Position numbers and translations under genes: made by a program. The notes under the pieces are model-generated. The model searched no databases. It saw nothing but the letters and a program-made list of their open reading frames with translations, and was not told the DNA's origin. Below are positions 1-6,225 of a stretch of 8,058 nucleotides of DNA, piece after piece. Numbering within the stretch: the stretch's first letter is position 1; the number at the start of each line of letters is the position of its first letter. The stretch comes from an uncultured Lachnospiraceae bacterium (lineage in GTDB: Bacteria > Bacillota_A > Clostridia > Lachnospirales > Lachnospiraceae): assembly GCA_910588595.1 (NCBI GenBank), contig CAJUQU010000173.1, forward strand, positions 1 to 8,058. The letters run 5' to 3'.

Positions 1-53
1 AGAGCAGAGGACTGAAAATCCTCGTGTCACTGGTTCGATTCCGGTTCTGGGCA
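1..53 (+). tRNA. tRNA-Phe (GAA), 3' part only
   Basis: The window opens inside a tRNA. The end of the D arm (GAGC, 2-5) is followed by a perfect 5-bp anticodon stem (7-11 with 19-23) around the loop CTGAAAA, which puts anticodon GAA at 14-16 and makes this phenylalanine. A 5-nt variable loop, a T arm (29-33 with 41-45, loop TTCGATT), a 7-nt acceptor strand (46-52) and discriminator A53 follow. The next bases are CTT, so CCA is not encoded and must be added after transcription. The acceptor 5' strand and most of the D arm lie upstream of the window. Confidence 0.95.
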
Positions 54-86
54 CTTGAGCAATTCAGAGATGTATATGTTATGTGG

Positions 87-109
87 CGCGCTGGACAGCG
101 TGTTTTTTT
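87..109 (+). terminator. Rho-independent terminator after tRNA-Phe
   Basis: A 7-bp stem (87-93 with 96-102, one G-T pair; in practice 6 bp with a 4-nt loop) is followed at once by seven T (103-109). It lies 33 bases past the tRNA end and closes the tRNA transcript, separating it from the RNA-like locus downstream. Confidence 0.8.
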
Positions 110-151
110 ATTTAAAAATTTCTTAAGAACCTTTTTTATTAAAGAAATATA

Positions 152-160
152 TGATAAAAT
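152..160 (+). promoter_or_regulatory. Extended -10 promoter for the 167-500 locus
   Basis: TGA-TAAAAT (152-160) fits an extended -10 element (TG-n-TATAAT, one mismatch) in a very AT-rich stretch. No good -35 box sits 16-18 bases upstream, which extended -10 promoters can tolerate. The predicted start is near 167, just before the hairpin array. TATGAT (150-155) is an alternative -10 with an even poorer -35. Moderate confidence from position and sequence only. Confidence 0.42.
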
Positions 161-166
161 ATAAGT

Positions 167-500
167 CTGGCAATAACTATTCGTCACGGTTTTGTGCAAT
201 AAAGTAAAGACTGAGCGAGAAATCAAAGATACGGATATCTTTGATCAGGATCTCCGTCACGGCAGACGGGTAGGAGTTAGAGTGAAATATAAAATTTCAC
301 CATCCTGATTTGTACGCCTGCTGAAGCAGGCAGATGGGAGTTAGAGTGAAATATAAAATTTCACCATCCTGATTTATACGCCTGCTGAAGCAGGCAGATG
401 GGAGTTAGTGTGAAACTTAACAGTTCTAAGGCAGCAAAAGACACTGCCTAAGAACTATTCAGTTTCCCACAGGAAAAACGCAAAAGACTGCGTTTTTCAT
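167..500 (+). ncRNA. Candidate structured RNA with three hairpin-GGAGTTAG-hairpin modules
   Basis: No convincing open frame lies between the tRNA terminator and position 558, yet the stretch is full of stems. Seen in order: hairpin 222-230/237-245 (9 bp); hairpin 254-258/265-269; linker with GGAGTTAG 273-280; hairpin 282-288/294-300; hairpin 316-321/326-331 (6 bp, TGAA loop); GGAGTTAG 337-344; hairpin 346-352/358-364; hairpin 380-385/390-395; GGAGTTAG 401-408; a long imperfect hairpin 408-470 (inner arms 422-434/444-456 with one mismatch); and a terminator-like hairpin 473-498. ATCAGGAT (244-251) is complementary to ATCCTGAT at both 302-309 and 366-373, so either could close a junction around the first module. 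The extended -10 promoter upstream and the terminator downstream suggest an independent RNA of about 330 nt; it could instead be the leader of the HD gene, if read-through occurs. I do not recognise a named riboswitch or sRNA family, and no T-box or other well-known core is visible. Confidence 0.5.
273..408 (+). repeat. 64-bp direct tandem repeat, two full copies plus 8 bp
   Basis: Copy 1 is 273-336 and copy 2 is 337-400. They differ at a single base (G312 against A376). The first 8 bases of a third copy (GGAGTTAG) are at 401-408. There are no spacers between copies. Each unit carries two complete hairpins, so the duplication adds a whole structural module. The near identity implies recent duplication or ongoing homogenisation. 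Confidence 0.95.
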
Positions 501-505
501 TTCTA
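473..505 (+). terminator. Terminator-like hairpin ending the structured RNA locus
   Basis: A perfect 10-bp stem (473-482 with 489-498) with loop AAAGAC has an A-rich 5' arm and a T-rich 3' arm and is followed by ATTTCTATTT. The GC core is only 4 bp, so it may be a weak or partial terminator that lets some transcripts reach the HD gene. Its symmetry means it could also act on the other strand. Confidence 0.55.
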
Positions 506-510
506 TTTGA

Positions 511-525
511 GCCGCCTTAGGCGGC
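511..525 (+). other. GC-rich hairpin in the HD gene leader
   Basis: GCCGCC-TTA-GGCGGC is a 6-bp all-GC stem with a 3-nt loop, 20 bases before the ribosome site (546-552). No T run follows, so it is not a terminator by itself. It could protect a processed 5' end or influence initiation; that is inference. Confidence 0.35.
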
Positions 526-557
526 ATGGGGGATAATATGAAAATAGGAGAGAATGT

Positions 558-1076
558 ATGTACGAGTATGAATTAAACAAATACGCCAATGATATCTTTG
601 AGTCAGAAAATTTTAGGAGCACAAAGAAATATATTCAGCATGGTAATATGTCAGTGCAGGAGCACTGTATCAATGTTGCCAGGACGAGTTTGTATATAAG
701 GGATAAGTTCAAAATAAAATGCAATTCAAGGGATTTGGTCAGGGGGGCTCTACTGCATGATTACTTTCTGTATGACTGGCATAAGAGTGACAGGGTAAAC
801 TCCCACAGGCTGCATGGATTTTTCCATCCGGCAAGAGCTTTGTACAATGCAGGTAAGGAGTATCATCTAACTGCGAGGCAGAAGGATATCATCATAAAAC
901 ACATGTGGCCGTTGACGGTGATACCGCCTATGTGCAGGGAAGCATGGATCGTGACATCCGCGGACAAATACTGCTCCTTGTTGGAAACCTTGCATATACA
1001 TAGAGGCAGGATCCACAATCAGAGAGAAAAAAGAAAATATGCCTTTATGGGTATTATTAACCACAAGGCAGCATAA
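558..1076 (+). CDS. Small HD-domain protein (putative metal-dependent phosphohydrolase)
   Basis: The 172-residue cytosolic protein carries the HD-superfamily metal site: H36 in the early helix (SVQEHC), the His-Asp pair H67-D68 (GALLHDYFLYDWH), later histidines H86, H90 and H115 (IIKHMWPLT), and D136 (TSADKYCS). The family includes phosphomonoesterases, nucleotidases and cyclic-dinucleotide phosphodiesterases; this stand-alone domain has no partner to fix the substrate, and no HD-GYP motif is seen. There is no signal peptide or membrane segment. ATG 558 is chosen because AGGAGAG (546-552) lies 5 bases upstream; an overlapping ATG at 554 would be too close. It follows the structured RNA locus, with no convincing promoter of its own, and precedes pyk by 108 bases without a clear terminator. 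The C-terminal 25 residues are basic and probably disordered. Fold is confident, substrate unknown. Confidence 0.8.
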   Translation: MYEYELNKYANDIFESENFRSTKKYIQHGNMSVQEHCINVARTSLYIRDKFKIKCNSRDLVRGALLHDYFLYDWHKSDRVNSHRLHGFFHPARALYNAGKEYHLTARQKDIIIKHMWPLTVIPPMCREAWIVTSADKYCSLLETLHIHRGRIHNQREKRKYAFMGIINHKAA

Positions 1077-1131
1077 TAACCAGAGAGCAGAGAGAAAATA
1101 GACAGGGACATATATGTGTATGCCTTAGATC

Positions 1132-1159
1132 TTGCATAGATGGAGGTGCACATTAGAAT
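1132..1159 (+). promoter_or_regulatory. Possible promoter for pyk
   Basis: TTGCAT (1132-1137) and TAGAAT (1154-1159, five of six to TATAAT) are 16 bases apart. A start near 1166 would leave a very short leader beginning almost at the ribosome site AAAGGAA (1167-1173). The -35 box is poor, so this is tentative; read-through from the HD gene is the alternative. Confidence 0.33.
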
Positions 1160-1184
1160 TTTAAAGAAAGGAATAATACATTTT

Positions 1185-2603
1185 ATGAGGAAAACAAAGA
1201 TTATCTGTACGATTGGTCCAGTATCTGAGAGTGAAGAAAAGTTAAAAGAACTGCTGCTTGCAGGGATGAATGTGGCACGGTTTAACTTTTCACACGGGAA
1301 TCATGAGGAGCACCAGATTAAGCTGGAGCGCGCAAGAAAAGCTGCAAAAGAACTGGGGCTTCCACTTGCGACAATGCAGGATACGAAGGGACCCGAGATC
1401 AGACTGCGGGATTTCGAGGGTGGGAAGGTTTTTCTTGAAACAGGTGCTATGTTCCGCCTTACGACCGAGGAGGTCATGGGGACAGCAGACCGTGCAACGA
1501 TTACTTATAAGAATCTGAAAAAAGATGTAGAGATCGGAAAGAGCATATTGATCGATGATGGTTTGATCGAACTTACGATCAAGGCAATCGAGGACACAGA
1601 TATTGTCTGTGAAGTGGTAAACGGAGGGTATGTATCCAATCATAAAGGAATCAACGTGCCAGGAGTGATCCTTTCTATGCCATATATCAGTGAAGTTGAT
1701 AAGGATGATATCATCTTTGGTGTGAAGATGGGGTATGATTATCTCGCCGCATCTTTTGTGCGGTGTGCAGATGATGTTCTTGCTGTCAAGGAATTGATCA
1801 AGGAACATGGCGGCAGAATGAAGGTAATTTCAAAGATTGAGAATATGCAGGGAATTGATAATCTTGATGAGATCCTTGAGGCTTCTGACGGCATTATGGT
1901 GGCAAGAGGCGATATGGGGGTTGAGATTCCGCTGGAGGAAGTCCCTGTATTGCAGAAGAAGATGATCAAGAAAGCGCTGCAGCTTGGAAAGATCGTTATA
2001 ACAGCAACGCAGATGCTTGATTCTATGATCAAGAATCCGAGACCGACCAGGGCGGAGACGACGGATGTGGCAAATGCGATATACGATGGGACATCTGCGA
2101 TCATGCTCAGCGGAGAGAGTGCTGCCGGCGCCTATCCAATCGAGGCTGTGAAGACGATGAGCAGGATCGCAGAGCGCACAGAGGAAGATATCTGCTATGC
2201 AGACAGGCTGAGAGAGAGGAGCCATGGCTGGGTGAACAATGAGGAAGTCACCACGGCAATCTGCCATGCCTGCTGTACAACTGCTATAGATCTGAATGCA
2301 AAAGCGATCATCACTGTAACAATGTCTGGATTTACAGCAGGTATGATATCAAAATACCAGCCTGGGTGTATGGTGATCGGCTGTGCAGTCGATGAGATGG
2401 TATATCGTCAGATGGCGCTTATGTTTGGCGTCAGTCCGCTTCTGATCGAAAAGAAGGATGATGCGGAGGAGCTGTTTGCTGCGGCAGTCAAGGCAAGTGT
2501 CGACGCAGGTCTGATCAGCCATGGGGACAAGGTAGTGATCACTGCGGGTGTACCTTTGGGAGTTGCTGGAAATACAAACATGGTCCGCGTTGTGGAAGTC
2601 TAA
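1185..2603 (+). CDS. pyk: Pyruvate kinase
   Basis: Pyruvate kinase transfers phosphate from phosphoenolpyruvate to ADP, the last step of glycolysis, in the cytosol as a tetramer. The 472-residue product shows the hallmark segments: TKIICTIGP (4-12), ARFNFSHG with R32, N34 and S36 (31-38), DTKGPEIR (66-73), the catalytic lysine K217 in ISKIEN with metal ligand E219, ARGDMGVE with D243, TATQMLDSM (273-281), and SGESAAGAYP (309-318). E71, in the position of Glu117 of the muscle enzyme, marks the potassium-dependent class. The protein ends after the usual C-terminal domain and lacks the extra PEP-utiliser-like domain found in Bacillus enzymes. An in-frame ATG at 1140 has no ribosome site and would add 15 residues of non-family sequence, so ATG 1185 with AAAGGAA at 1167-1173 is preferred, although the spacing (about 11) is long. 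No terminator is visible after it. Confidence 0.97.
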   Translation: MRKTKIICTIGPVSESEEKLKELLLAGMNVARFNFSHGNHEEHQIKLERARKAAKELGLPLATMQDTKGPEIRLRDFEGGKVFLETGAMFRLTTEEVMGTADRATITYKNLKKDVEIGKSILIDDGLIELTIKAIEDTDIVCEVVNGGYVSNHKGINVPGVILSMPYISEVDKDDIIFGVKMGYDYLAASFVRCADDVLAVKELIKEHGGRMKVISKIENMQGIDNLDEILEASDGIMVARGDMGVEIPLEEVPVLQKKMIKKALQLGKIVITATQMLDSMIKNPRPTRAETTDVANAIYDGTSAIMLSGESAAGAYPIEAVKTMSRIAERTEEDICYADRLRERSHGWVNNEEVTTAICHACCTTAIDLNAKAIITVTMSGFTAGMISKYQPGCMVIGCAVDEMVYRQMALMFGVSPLLIEKKDDAEELFAAAVKASVDAGLISHGDKVVITAGVPLGVAGNTNMVRVVEV

Positions 2604-2648
2604 AATTCCCCGAAATAATTTATCAGCGGGACTTTGGCTATCGAAGGA

Positions 2649-2768
2649 ATGGAAAAACAAAGGTTCCATCTTATAGAGGAGATACCTCGCCGTCGGAAAT
2701 GGTTGAGGCTTTGGAAAAGAGAAGGATTTATTGAGAGGTGTTCAATGCGTGAGCGAGGTGAAGGATAG
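2649..2768 (+). CDS. Possible 39-residue basic peptide ORF abutting yaaR
   Basis: An ATG at 2649 opens a 39-codon frame that ends with TAG at 2766-2768, directly against the yaaR ATG at 2769. The peptide is rich in Arg, Lys, Glu and Trp (IPRRRKWLRLWKREGF in its middle). I do not recognise it. AAGGA lies immediately before the ATG, too close for normal initiation, so it may be non-coding, a decayed gene remnant, or a frame coupled to yaaR. The abutting stop and start is the main reason to list it. Confidence 0.2.
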   Translation: MEKQRFHLIEEIPRRRKWLRLWKREGFIERCSMRERGEG

Positions 2769-3209
2769 ATGGACTTTAAGGTAAATGAAGTGCAGCAGAC
2801 TGTACCGGTGCAGCAGACACAGACTGCGCAGCCAACAGATGACTCTTTTAAATTTATGCTGGCGAGCAATATTGAGGAGGCAGGACTTGCGGAGCGGCTG
2901 AATCTCATGATGGAAGAGATCGTGATGCAGGGGGATAAGATCGTGAAGCGCATGGATGTGCGCGACATGCGAAGGTACCGCACTTTGATCAAGGAATTTA
3001 TGAATGAGATTGTCAACCGATCACACAAATTTTCGAGGGAAAATTTTCTGGACAGGCGCGGACGGCACAGAGTATATGGGATTATCAGGCTTGTTGACGA
3101 GAAACTTGACGAACTTGCACAGGAGCTGGTGAGTGAGGAGTGTGACAAGATTGCAATCCTTGCCAAGGTAGATGAGATCCGCGGATTACTGCTCGATATT
3201 TTCGCATGA
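2769..3209 (+). CDS. yaaR: YaaR family protein (DUF327)
   Basis: The 146-residue protein matches YaaR of Bacillus in length and position, directly upstream of holB. The first 22 residues are Gln/Thr/Val-rich (a QQTVPVQQT stretch) and likely disordered. From about residue 28 on it is predicted helical and highly charged, with the conserved-looking segment DMRRYRTLIKEFMNEIVNRS (66-85) and a C-terminal helix ending GLLLDIFA. There is no signal peptide, membrane segment or catalytic motif. Function in the family is unknown; the link is gene order with the clamp loader. The start has AGGTGAAGGA (2756-2765) upstream. It stands 165 bases after pyk and 134 bases before holB. Family call is good by context and sequence feel; no role is asserted. 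Confidence 0.8.
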   Translation: MDFKVNEVQQTVPVQQTQTAQPTDDSFKFMLASNIEEAGLAERLNLMMEEIVMQGDKIVKRMDVRDMRRYRTLIKEFMNEIVNRSHKFSRENFLDRRGRHRVYGIIRLVDEKLDELAQELVSEECDKIAILAKVDEIRGLLLDIFA

Positions 3210-3210
3210 T

Positions 3211-3231
3211 ATCACTTTGGGCAAATGTGAT
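3211..3231 (+). other. Hairpin after yaaR
   Basis: Arms 3211-3218 and 3223-3231 pair over 8 bp with one bulged T (3226) and loop GGGC. No T run follows, so it is not a clear terminator. It might slow or partly attenuate transcription between yaaR and holB. Confidence 0.25.
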
Positions 3232-3240
3232 GCAAGGCGG

Positions 3241-3268
3241 TTGACTGGATAGTGACAAATGCTTAAAA
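3241..3268 (+). promoter_or_regulatory. Possible promoter upstream of holB
   Basis: TTGACT (3241-3246, five of six to TTGACA) is followed after 16 bases by TTAAAA (3263-3268), with TG at 3260-3261 giving an extended -10 context. It would start transcription near 3275, about 70 bases before holB, and would explain the 134-base gap after yaaR. The -10 is weak. Confidence 0.35.
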
Positions 3269-3343
3269 CGCGGTATTTTCAGTGTGGATTTGAGAACAGC
3301 CAAAGAAGGATCAGCGTTGCTGTAAGTATCTGTGAGGGGAAAA

Positions 3344-4489
3344 ATGGAAATAGGATCGGGAACAGAATGTGTGACATGGAGTGATGTGATAGGGCAGAAG
3401 CAGCTTACAGATAATCTGCAGAGTGCCATAACACACAATAAAATCTCACATGCTTATCTGGTACAAGGTGAAAAGCTTTCGGGAAAGCGCATGATCGCAG
3501 ATATTTTTGCGAGGGCGCTTCAGTGTGAGTGTGATCAGGAACAGGATGAGCATCAGTTTACTTTGTTTGACTTTGGCGGCGACAGTGCGCATACAGAGAA
3601 GTCAGATCTGGAAAGTAATGTGGACAGTGACCGTATGGAGAAAACTGACACAAGTGTCAGAATCTGCCCATGCAACAAGTGCAGATCATGCAGACAGGCT
3701 GTGAATGGGAACCATCCGGACATCATATATGTTGTACATGAGAAACCCAATGTGATATCGGTGGACAATATCAGACAGCAGGTCAATGGGGATATCGCGA
3801 TCAAACCATACAGTGGCAATTATAAGATTTATATTATAGACGAGGCGGAGAAGATGAATGTGCAGGCGCAGAATGCGCTCTTAAAGACATTGGAGGAGCC
3901 GCCCGAATACGCTGTGATCTTACTGCTTGCAACCAGGGCAGAAGCAATGCTTCCGACTATTTTGAGCAGGTGCGTTCTGCTGAACACAAAACCAGTTTCA
4001 GACGATCTGATCAAGAGATATCTGATGCAAAAGATCCAGATACCGGATTACAGGGCTTCGATCTGTGCTTCCTTCGCGCGGGGAAATGTGGGGCGGGCGA
4101 TCGAGCTTGCCTCCAATGAGACTTTTGATCACATGAAATCGTCCGCACTTGGGATTTTGAAAAACATACGAGATATGGAGATCAATCAGATCGCGTCCGA
4201 AGTAAAAAAGGTAAACGAGGAAAAATTTGACACAAATGATTATCTTGATCTGTGTTTCATATGGTTCCGAGATGTGTTATTATATAAAGCATGTGGTTCG
4301 CATGGCGGCAGGAATCAGATCATCTTCAAGGAGGAAGTATCGGATATAGCCAATGCTGCCAGAAAGTACAGTTATGAGGTGATCGAGAGAATCATCCGCT
4401 CCATAGACAGGGCAAGAAGCAGGATCGCGGCGAATGTAAACTTTGACCTGACGATGGAGCTGATGTTTCTGGACATGAAACAAGGATGA
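3344..4489 (+). CDS. holB: DNA polymerase III subunit delta' (clamp loader)
   Basis: Delta' is the stator of the clamp loader that places the beta sliding clamp on DNA, working with DnaX and HolA. The 381-residue protein has the AAA+ order: SHAYLVQG (35-42), a degenerate P-loop GEKLSGKR (42-49, Arg where ATP binders have Ser/Thr, usual for delta'), a zinc module, the DEAE box (166-169), NALLKTLEEPPE (177-188) and the arginine-finger motif TILSRC (205-210). The zinc cysteines C110, C113 and C116 are in normal spacing, but the first cysteine (C61 or C63) is 46-48 residues away instead of about 8, because of an acidic, low-complexity insertion near 64-105. A GTG at 3332 is in frame, but its only ribosome site lies inside the extension, so ATG 3344 preceded by GAGGGG (3334-3339) is chosen. 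It is followed by ricT after 41 bases, as in Bacillus. Confidence 0.93.
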   Translation: MEIGSGTECVTWSDVIGQKQLTDNLQSAITHNKISHAYLVQGEKLSGKRMIADIFARALQCECDQEQDEHQFTLFDFGGDSAHTEKSDLESNVDSDRMEKTDTSVRICPCNKCRSCRQAVNGNHPDIIYVVHEKPNVISVDNIRQQVNGDIAIKPYSGNYKIYIIDEAEKMNVQAQNALLKTLEEPPEYAVILLLATRAEAMLPTILSRCVLLNTKPVSDDLIKRYLMQKIQIPDYRASICASFARGNVGRAIELASNETFDHMKSSALGILKNIRDMEINQIASEVKKVNEEKFDTNDYLDLCFIWFRDVLLYKACGSHGGRNQIIFKEEVSDIANAARKYSYEVIERIIRSIDRARSRIAANVNFDLTMELMFLDMKQG

Positions 4490-4530
4490 ATCCAGATTCC
4501 ATTATATTGATTAAGGTGAGGTAGATAGAT

Positions 4531-5448
4531 ATGGTAAAAGTGATCGGGGTGAGATTTCGGACAGCTGGCAAGATTTATTTCTTTGACCCGCTGCAGTTTG
4601 AGATAAAGCGTGGGGATCATGTGATCGTGGAGACAGCGCGCGGTATTGAGTATGGTACTGTGGTAGGGGATCCTAAGGAAATAGAGGAATCGAAGGTCGT
4701 ACAGCCGTTAAAACCAGTGCTGCGGATCGCGACAAACCGCGATATGGAACAGGAGGCGGCGAATAAGCAGAAGGAGAAGGATGCTTTTAAGATCTGCCTG
4801 GAAAAGATCAAGAAACACAATCTGGAGATGAAACTGATCGATGCGGAGTATACATTTGACAACAACAAAGTGCTGTTTTATTTTACTGCGGATGGGCGTA
4901 TTGATTTCCGGGAGCTGGTGAAGGATCTGGCATCTGTGTTTAAGACCAGGATCGAGCTGCGCCAGATTGGTGTGCGCGATGAGACGAAGATTTTAGGTGG
5001 GATTGGGATCTGTGGCAGACCACTTTGCTGCCATGCGCATCTGTCAGAGTTTGTACCAGTTTCGATCAAGATGGCGAAAGAGCAGAATCTATCGCTGAAT
5101 CCGACTAAGATCTCCGGAGTATGCGGGCGCTTGATGTGCTGTTTAAAGCATGAGGAGGAGACGTATGAGTATCTCAACAGAAAGCTGCCCAATGTGGGGG
5201 ATTTTGTGACGACAGATGACGGGCTGAAAGGGGAGGTGCACAGTGTGAATGTACTTCGCCAGCTGGTGAAGGTGGTCGTTGAGGTGGATGACGAGAAGGA
5301 AATACACGAGTACAAGGTAGAGCAGCTTCGGTTTAAGAGGCGTCATAAGAAAGATAAGAATGACAATATGAGCAACGAGGAGCTAAAAGAGCTCAGGGAA
5401 CTTGAAAAGCTCGAAAAACAGGAGAAGGACGCGAAATCCAAGCTATAG
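4531..5448 (+). CDS. ricT: RicT/YaaT, PSP1-domain RNase Y specificity factor
   Basis: The 305-residue protein is of the PSP1 C-terminal-domain family. In B. subtilis RicT joins RicA and RicF in a complex that carries [4Fe-4S] clusters and directs RNase Y cleavage of specific mRNAs, affecting sporulation, competence and biofilm. Visible here: an N-terminal beta domain (1-60, GDHVIVETARGIEYGTVV), the PSP1 core (about 62-145) and two cysteine motifs, GICGRPLCC (159-167) and GVCGRLMCC (196-204), supplying C161, C166, C167, C198, C203 and C204 as cluster-ligand candidates. A Lys/Glu-rich tail (about 270-305) is probably helical or coiled and is likely dispensable. The ribosome site AAGGTGAGG (4513-4521) is strong. 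Position between holB and trmN6 matches Bacillus. The tail's stop codon overlaps the ribosome site of trmN6, suggesting coupling. RicA and RicF are not in this window. Confidence 0.93.
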   Translation: MVKVIGVRFRTAGKIYFFDPLQFEIKRGDHVIVETARGIEYGTVVGDPKEIEESKVVQPLKPVLRIATNRDMEQEAANKQKEKDAFKICLEKIKKHNLEMKLIDAEYTFDNNKVLFYFTADGRIDFRELVKDLASVFKTRIELRQIGVRDETKILGGIGICGRPLCCHAHLSEFVPVSIKMAKEQNLSLNPTKISGVCGRLMCCLKHEEETYEYLNRKLPNVGDFVTTDDGLKGEVHSVNVLRQLVKVVVEVDDEKEIHEYKVEQLRFKRRHKKDKNDNMSNEELKELRELEKLEKQEKDAKSKL

Positions 5449-5458
5449 GGGTTTACGA

Positions 5459-6196
5459 ATGGACGTGGAGATAAAGGAAAAGGAACGCATTGATGATCTG
5501 CAGCGCAATGGGTATCAGATCATCCAGGATCCTGAAAAATTTTGTTTTGGCATGGATGCGGTGCTGCTCAGCGGTTTTGTGCGGGTAAAGTCCGGGGCAA
5601 AAGTGCTGGATATGGGAACAGGAACGGGTATCATTCCGCTGCTGGTGGAGGCAAAAACGCAGGCTGCGCATATCAGCGCGATTGAGATACAGGAGGAAAG
5701 CGCTGATATGGCAAGACGCAGCGTTCGGCTTAATGGGTTGGAGAACAAGATTGATATTGTGACAGGGGATCTGAGAGAAGCAGATAAGTTTTTTGACGCT
5801 GCTTCTTTTGATGTGATAACTTGTAATCCTCCGTACATGATCGGGCAGCACGGTCTGACCAATCCAGATGCACCGAAAGCGATCGCACGGCACGAGATCC
5901 TCTGTACACTGGAGGATGTGGTCAGGACAGCCGCTAAGCTGTTAAAACCAGGAGGGGCTTTCTGCATGGTCCACAGACCGTTTCGGCTGGCGGAGATCAT
6001 TTGTGTGATGACAGAATATAAGTTAGAGCCTAAGCGCATGAAGCTGGTATATCCCTATATCGACAAGGAGCCCAATATGGTACTGATCGAGGGATGCAGG
6101 GGCGGTAAGCCGCGCATGACTGTGGAGAAACCTTTGATCGTGTTTCAGGAACCTAATGTATATACGGATGAAATTTGCGATGTATATGGATATTGA
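5459..6196 (+). CDS. trmN6: tRNA1(Val) A37 N6-methyltransferase family protein
   Basis: This Rossmann-fold, SAM-dependent enzyme belongs to the YfiC/TrmN6 family (YabB in Bacillus), whose E. coli member methylates N6 of A37 in tRNA1-Val. The 245 residues show GYQIIQDPEKFCFGMDAVLLSGF (opening, about 18-40), SAM motif I VLDMGTGTGIIPLL (49-62), an acidic residue for the ribose (E76), GDLRE (103-107) and the catalytic NPPY box (123-126), typical of enzymes acting on exocyclic amino groups. The frame is open back to a TTG at 5402 inside ricT, but ATG 5459 is preferred: AGGGG (5447-5451) sits 7 bases upstream and overlaps the ricT stop. The gap to ricT is 10 bases and to rsmI 29 bases. The exact tRNA target in Gram-positive bacteria is inferred from E. 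coli. Confidence 0.92.
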   Translation: MDVEIKEKERIDDLQRNGYQIIQDPEKFCFGMDAVLLSGFVRVKSGAKVLDMGTGTGIIPLLVEAKTQAAHISAIEIQEESADMARRSVRLNGLENKIDIVTGDLREADKFFDAASFDVITCNPPYMIGQHGLTNPDAPKAIARHEILCTLEDVVRTAAKLLKPGGAFCMVHRPFRLAEIICVMTEYKLEPKRMKLVYPYIDKEPNMVLIEGCRGGKPRMTVEKPLIVFQEPNVYTDEICDVYGY

Positions 6197-6225
6197 TGAG
6201 GATCATAGATTAGGTGGTGTTATAA

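Noticed and set aside
273..408. CRISPR array
   Set aside because: The 64-bp units abut directly with no variable spacers, and no cas gene is present.
167..557. T-box, SAM, TPP, fluoride, c-di-GMP or other familiar riboswitch before the HD gene
   Set aside because: None of the core sequences I know for these classes (for example the T-box AGGGTGG element) is present, and the downstream gene is not a usual target.
1140..1184. Upstream ATG extension of pyk
   Set aside because: It adds 15 residues not seen in pyruvate kinases and has no ribosome site; the family start MRKTKIICTIGP is at 1185.
2604..2632. Terminator after pyk from TCCCCG and CGGGA
   Set aside because: The arms are short, the loop long, and no T run follows.
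2600..3166. Long minus-strand frame opposite yaaR (188 codons)
   Set aside because: It is the mirror of a well-supported + strand gene, is Ser/Ile/Leu-rich as antisense frames of such genes usually are, and has no recognisable domain or ribosome site.
3332..3343. GTG start for holB
   Set aside because: The only good purine box lies inside the four-codon extension and serves the ATG at 3344.
3344..4489. Loss of function of HolB because its P-loop lacks Ser/Thr
   Set aside because: Delta' subunits normally do not hydrolyse ATP; the arginine finger TILSRC is intact, so the gene looks functional.
5402..5458. TTG start of trmN6 within ricT
   Set aside because: The added residues are only an out-of-frame reading of the ricT tail, and a well-spaced ribosome site serves ATG 5459.
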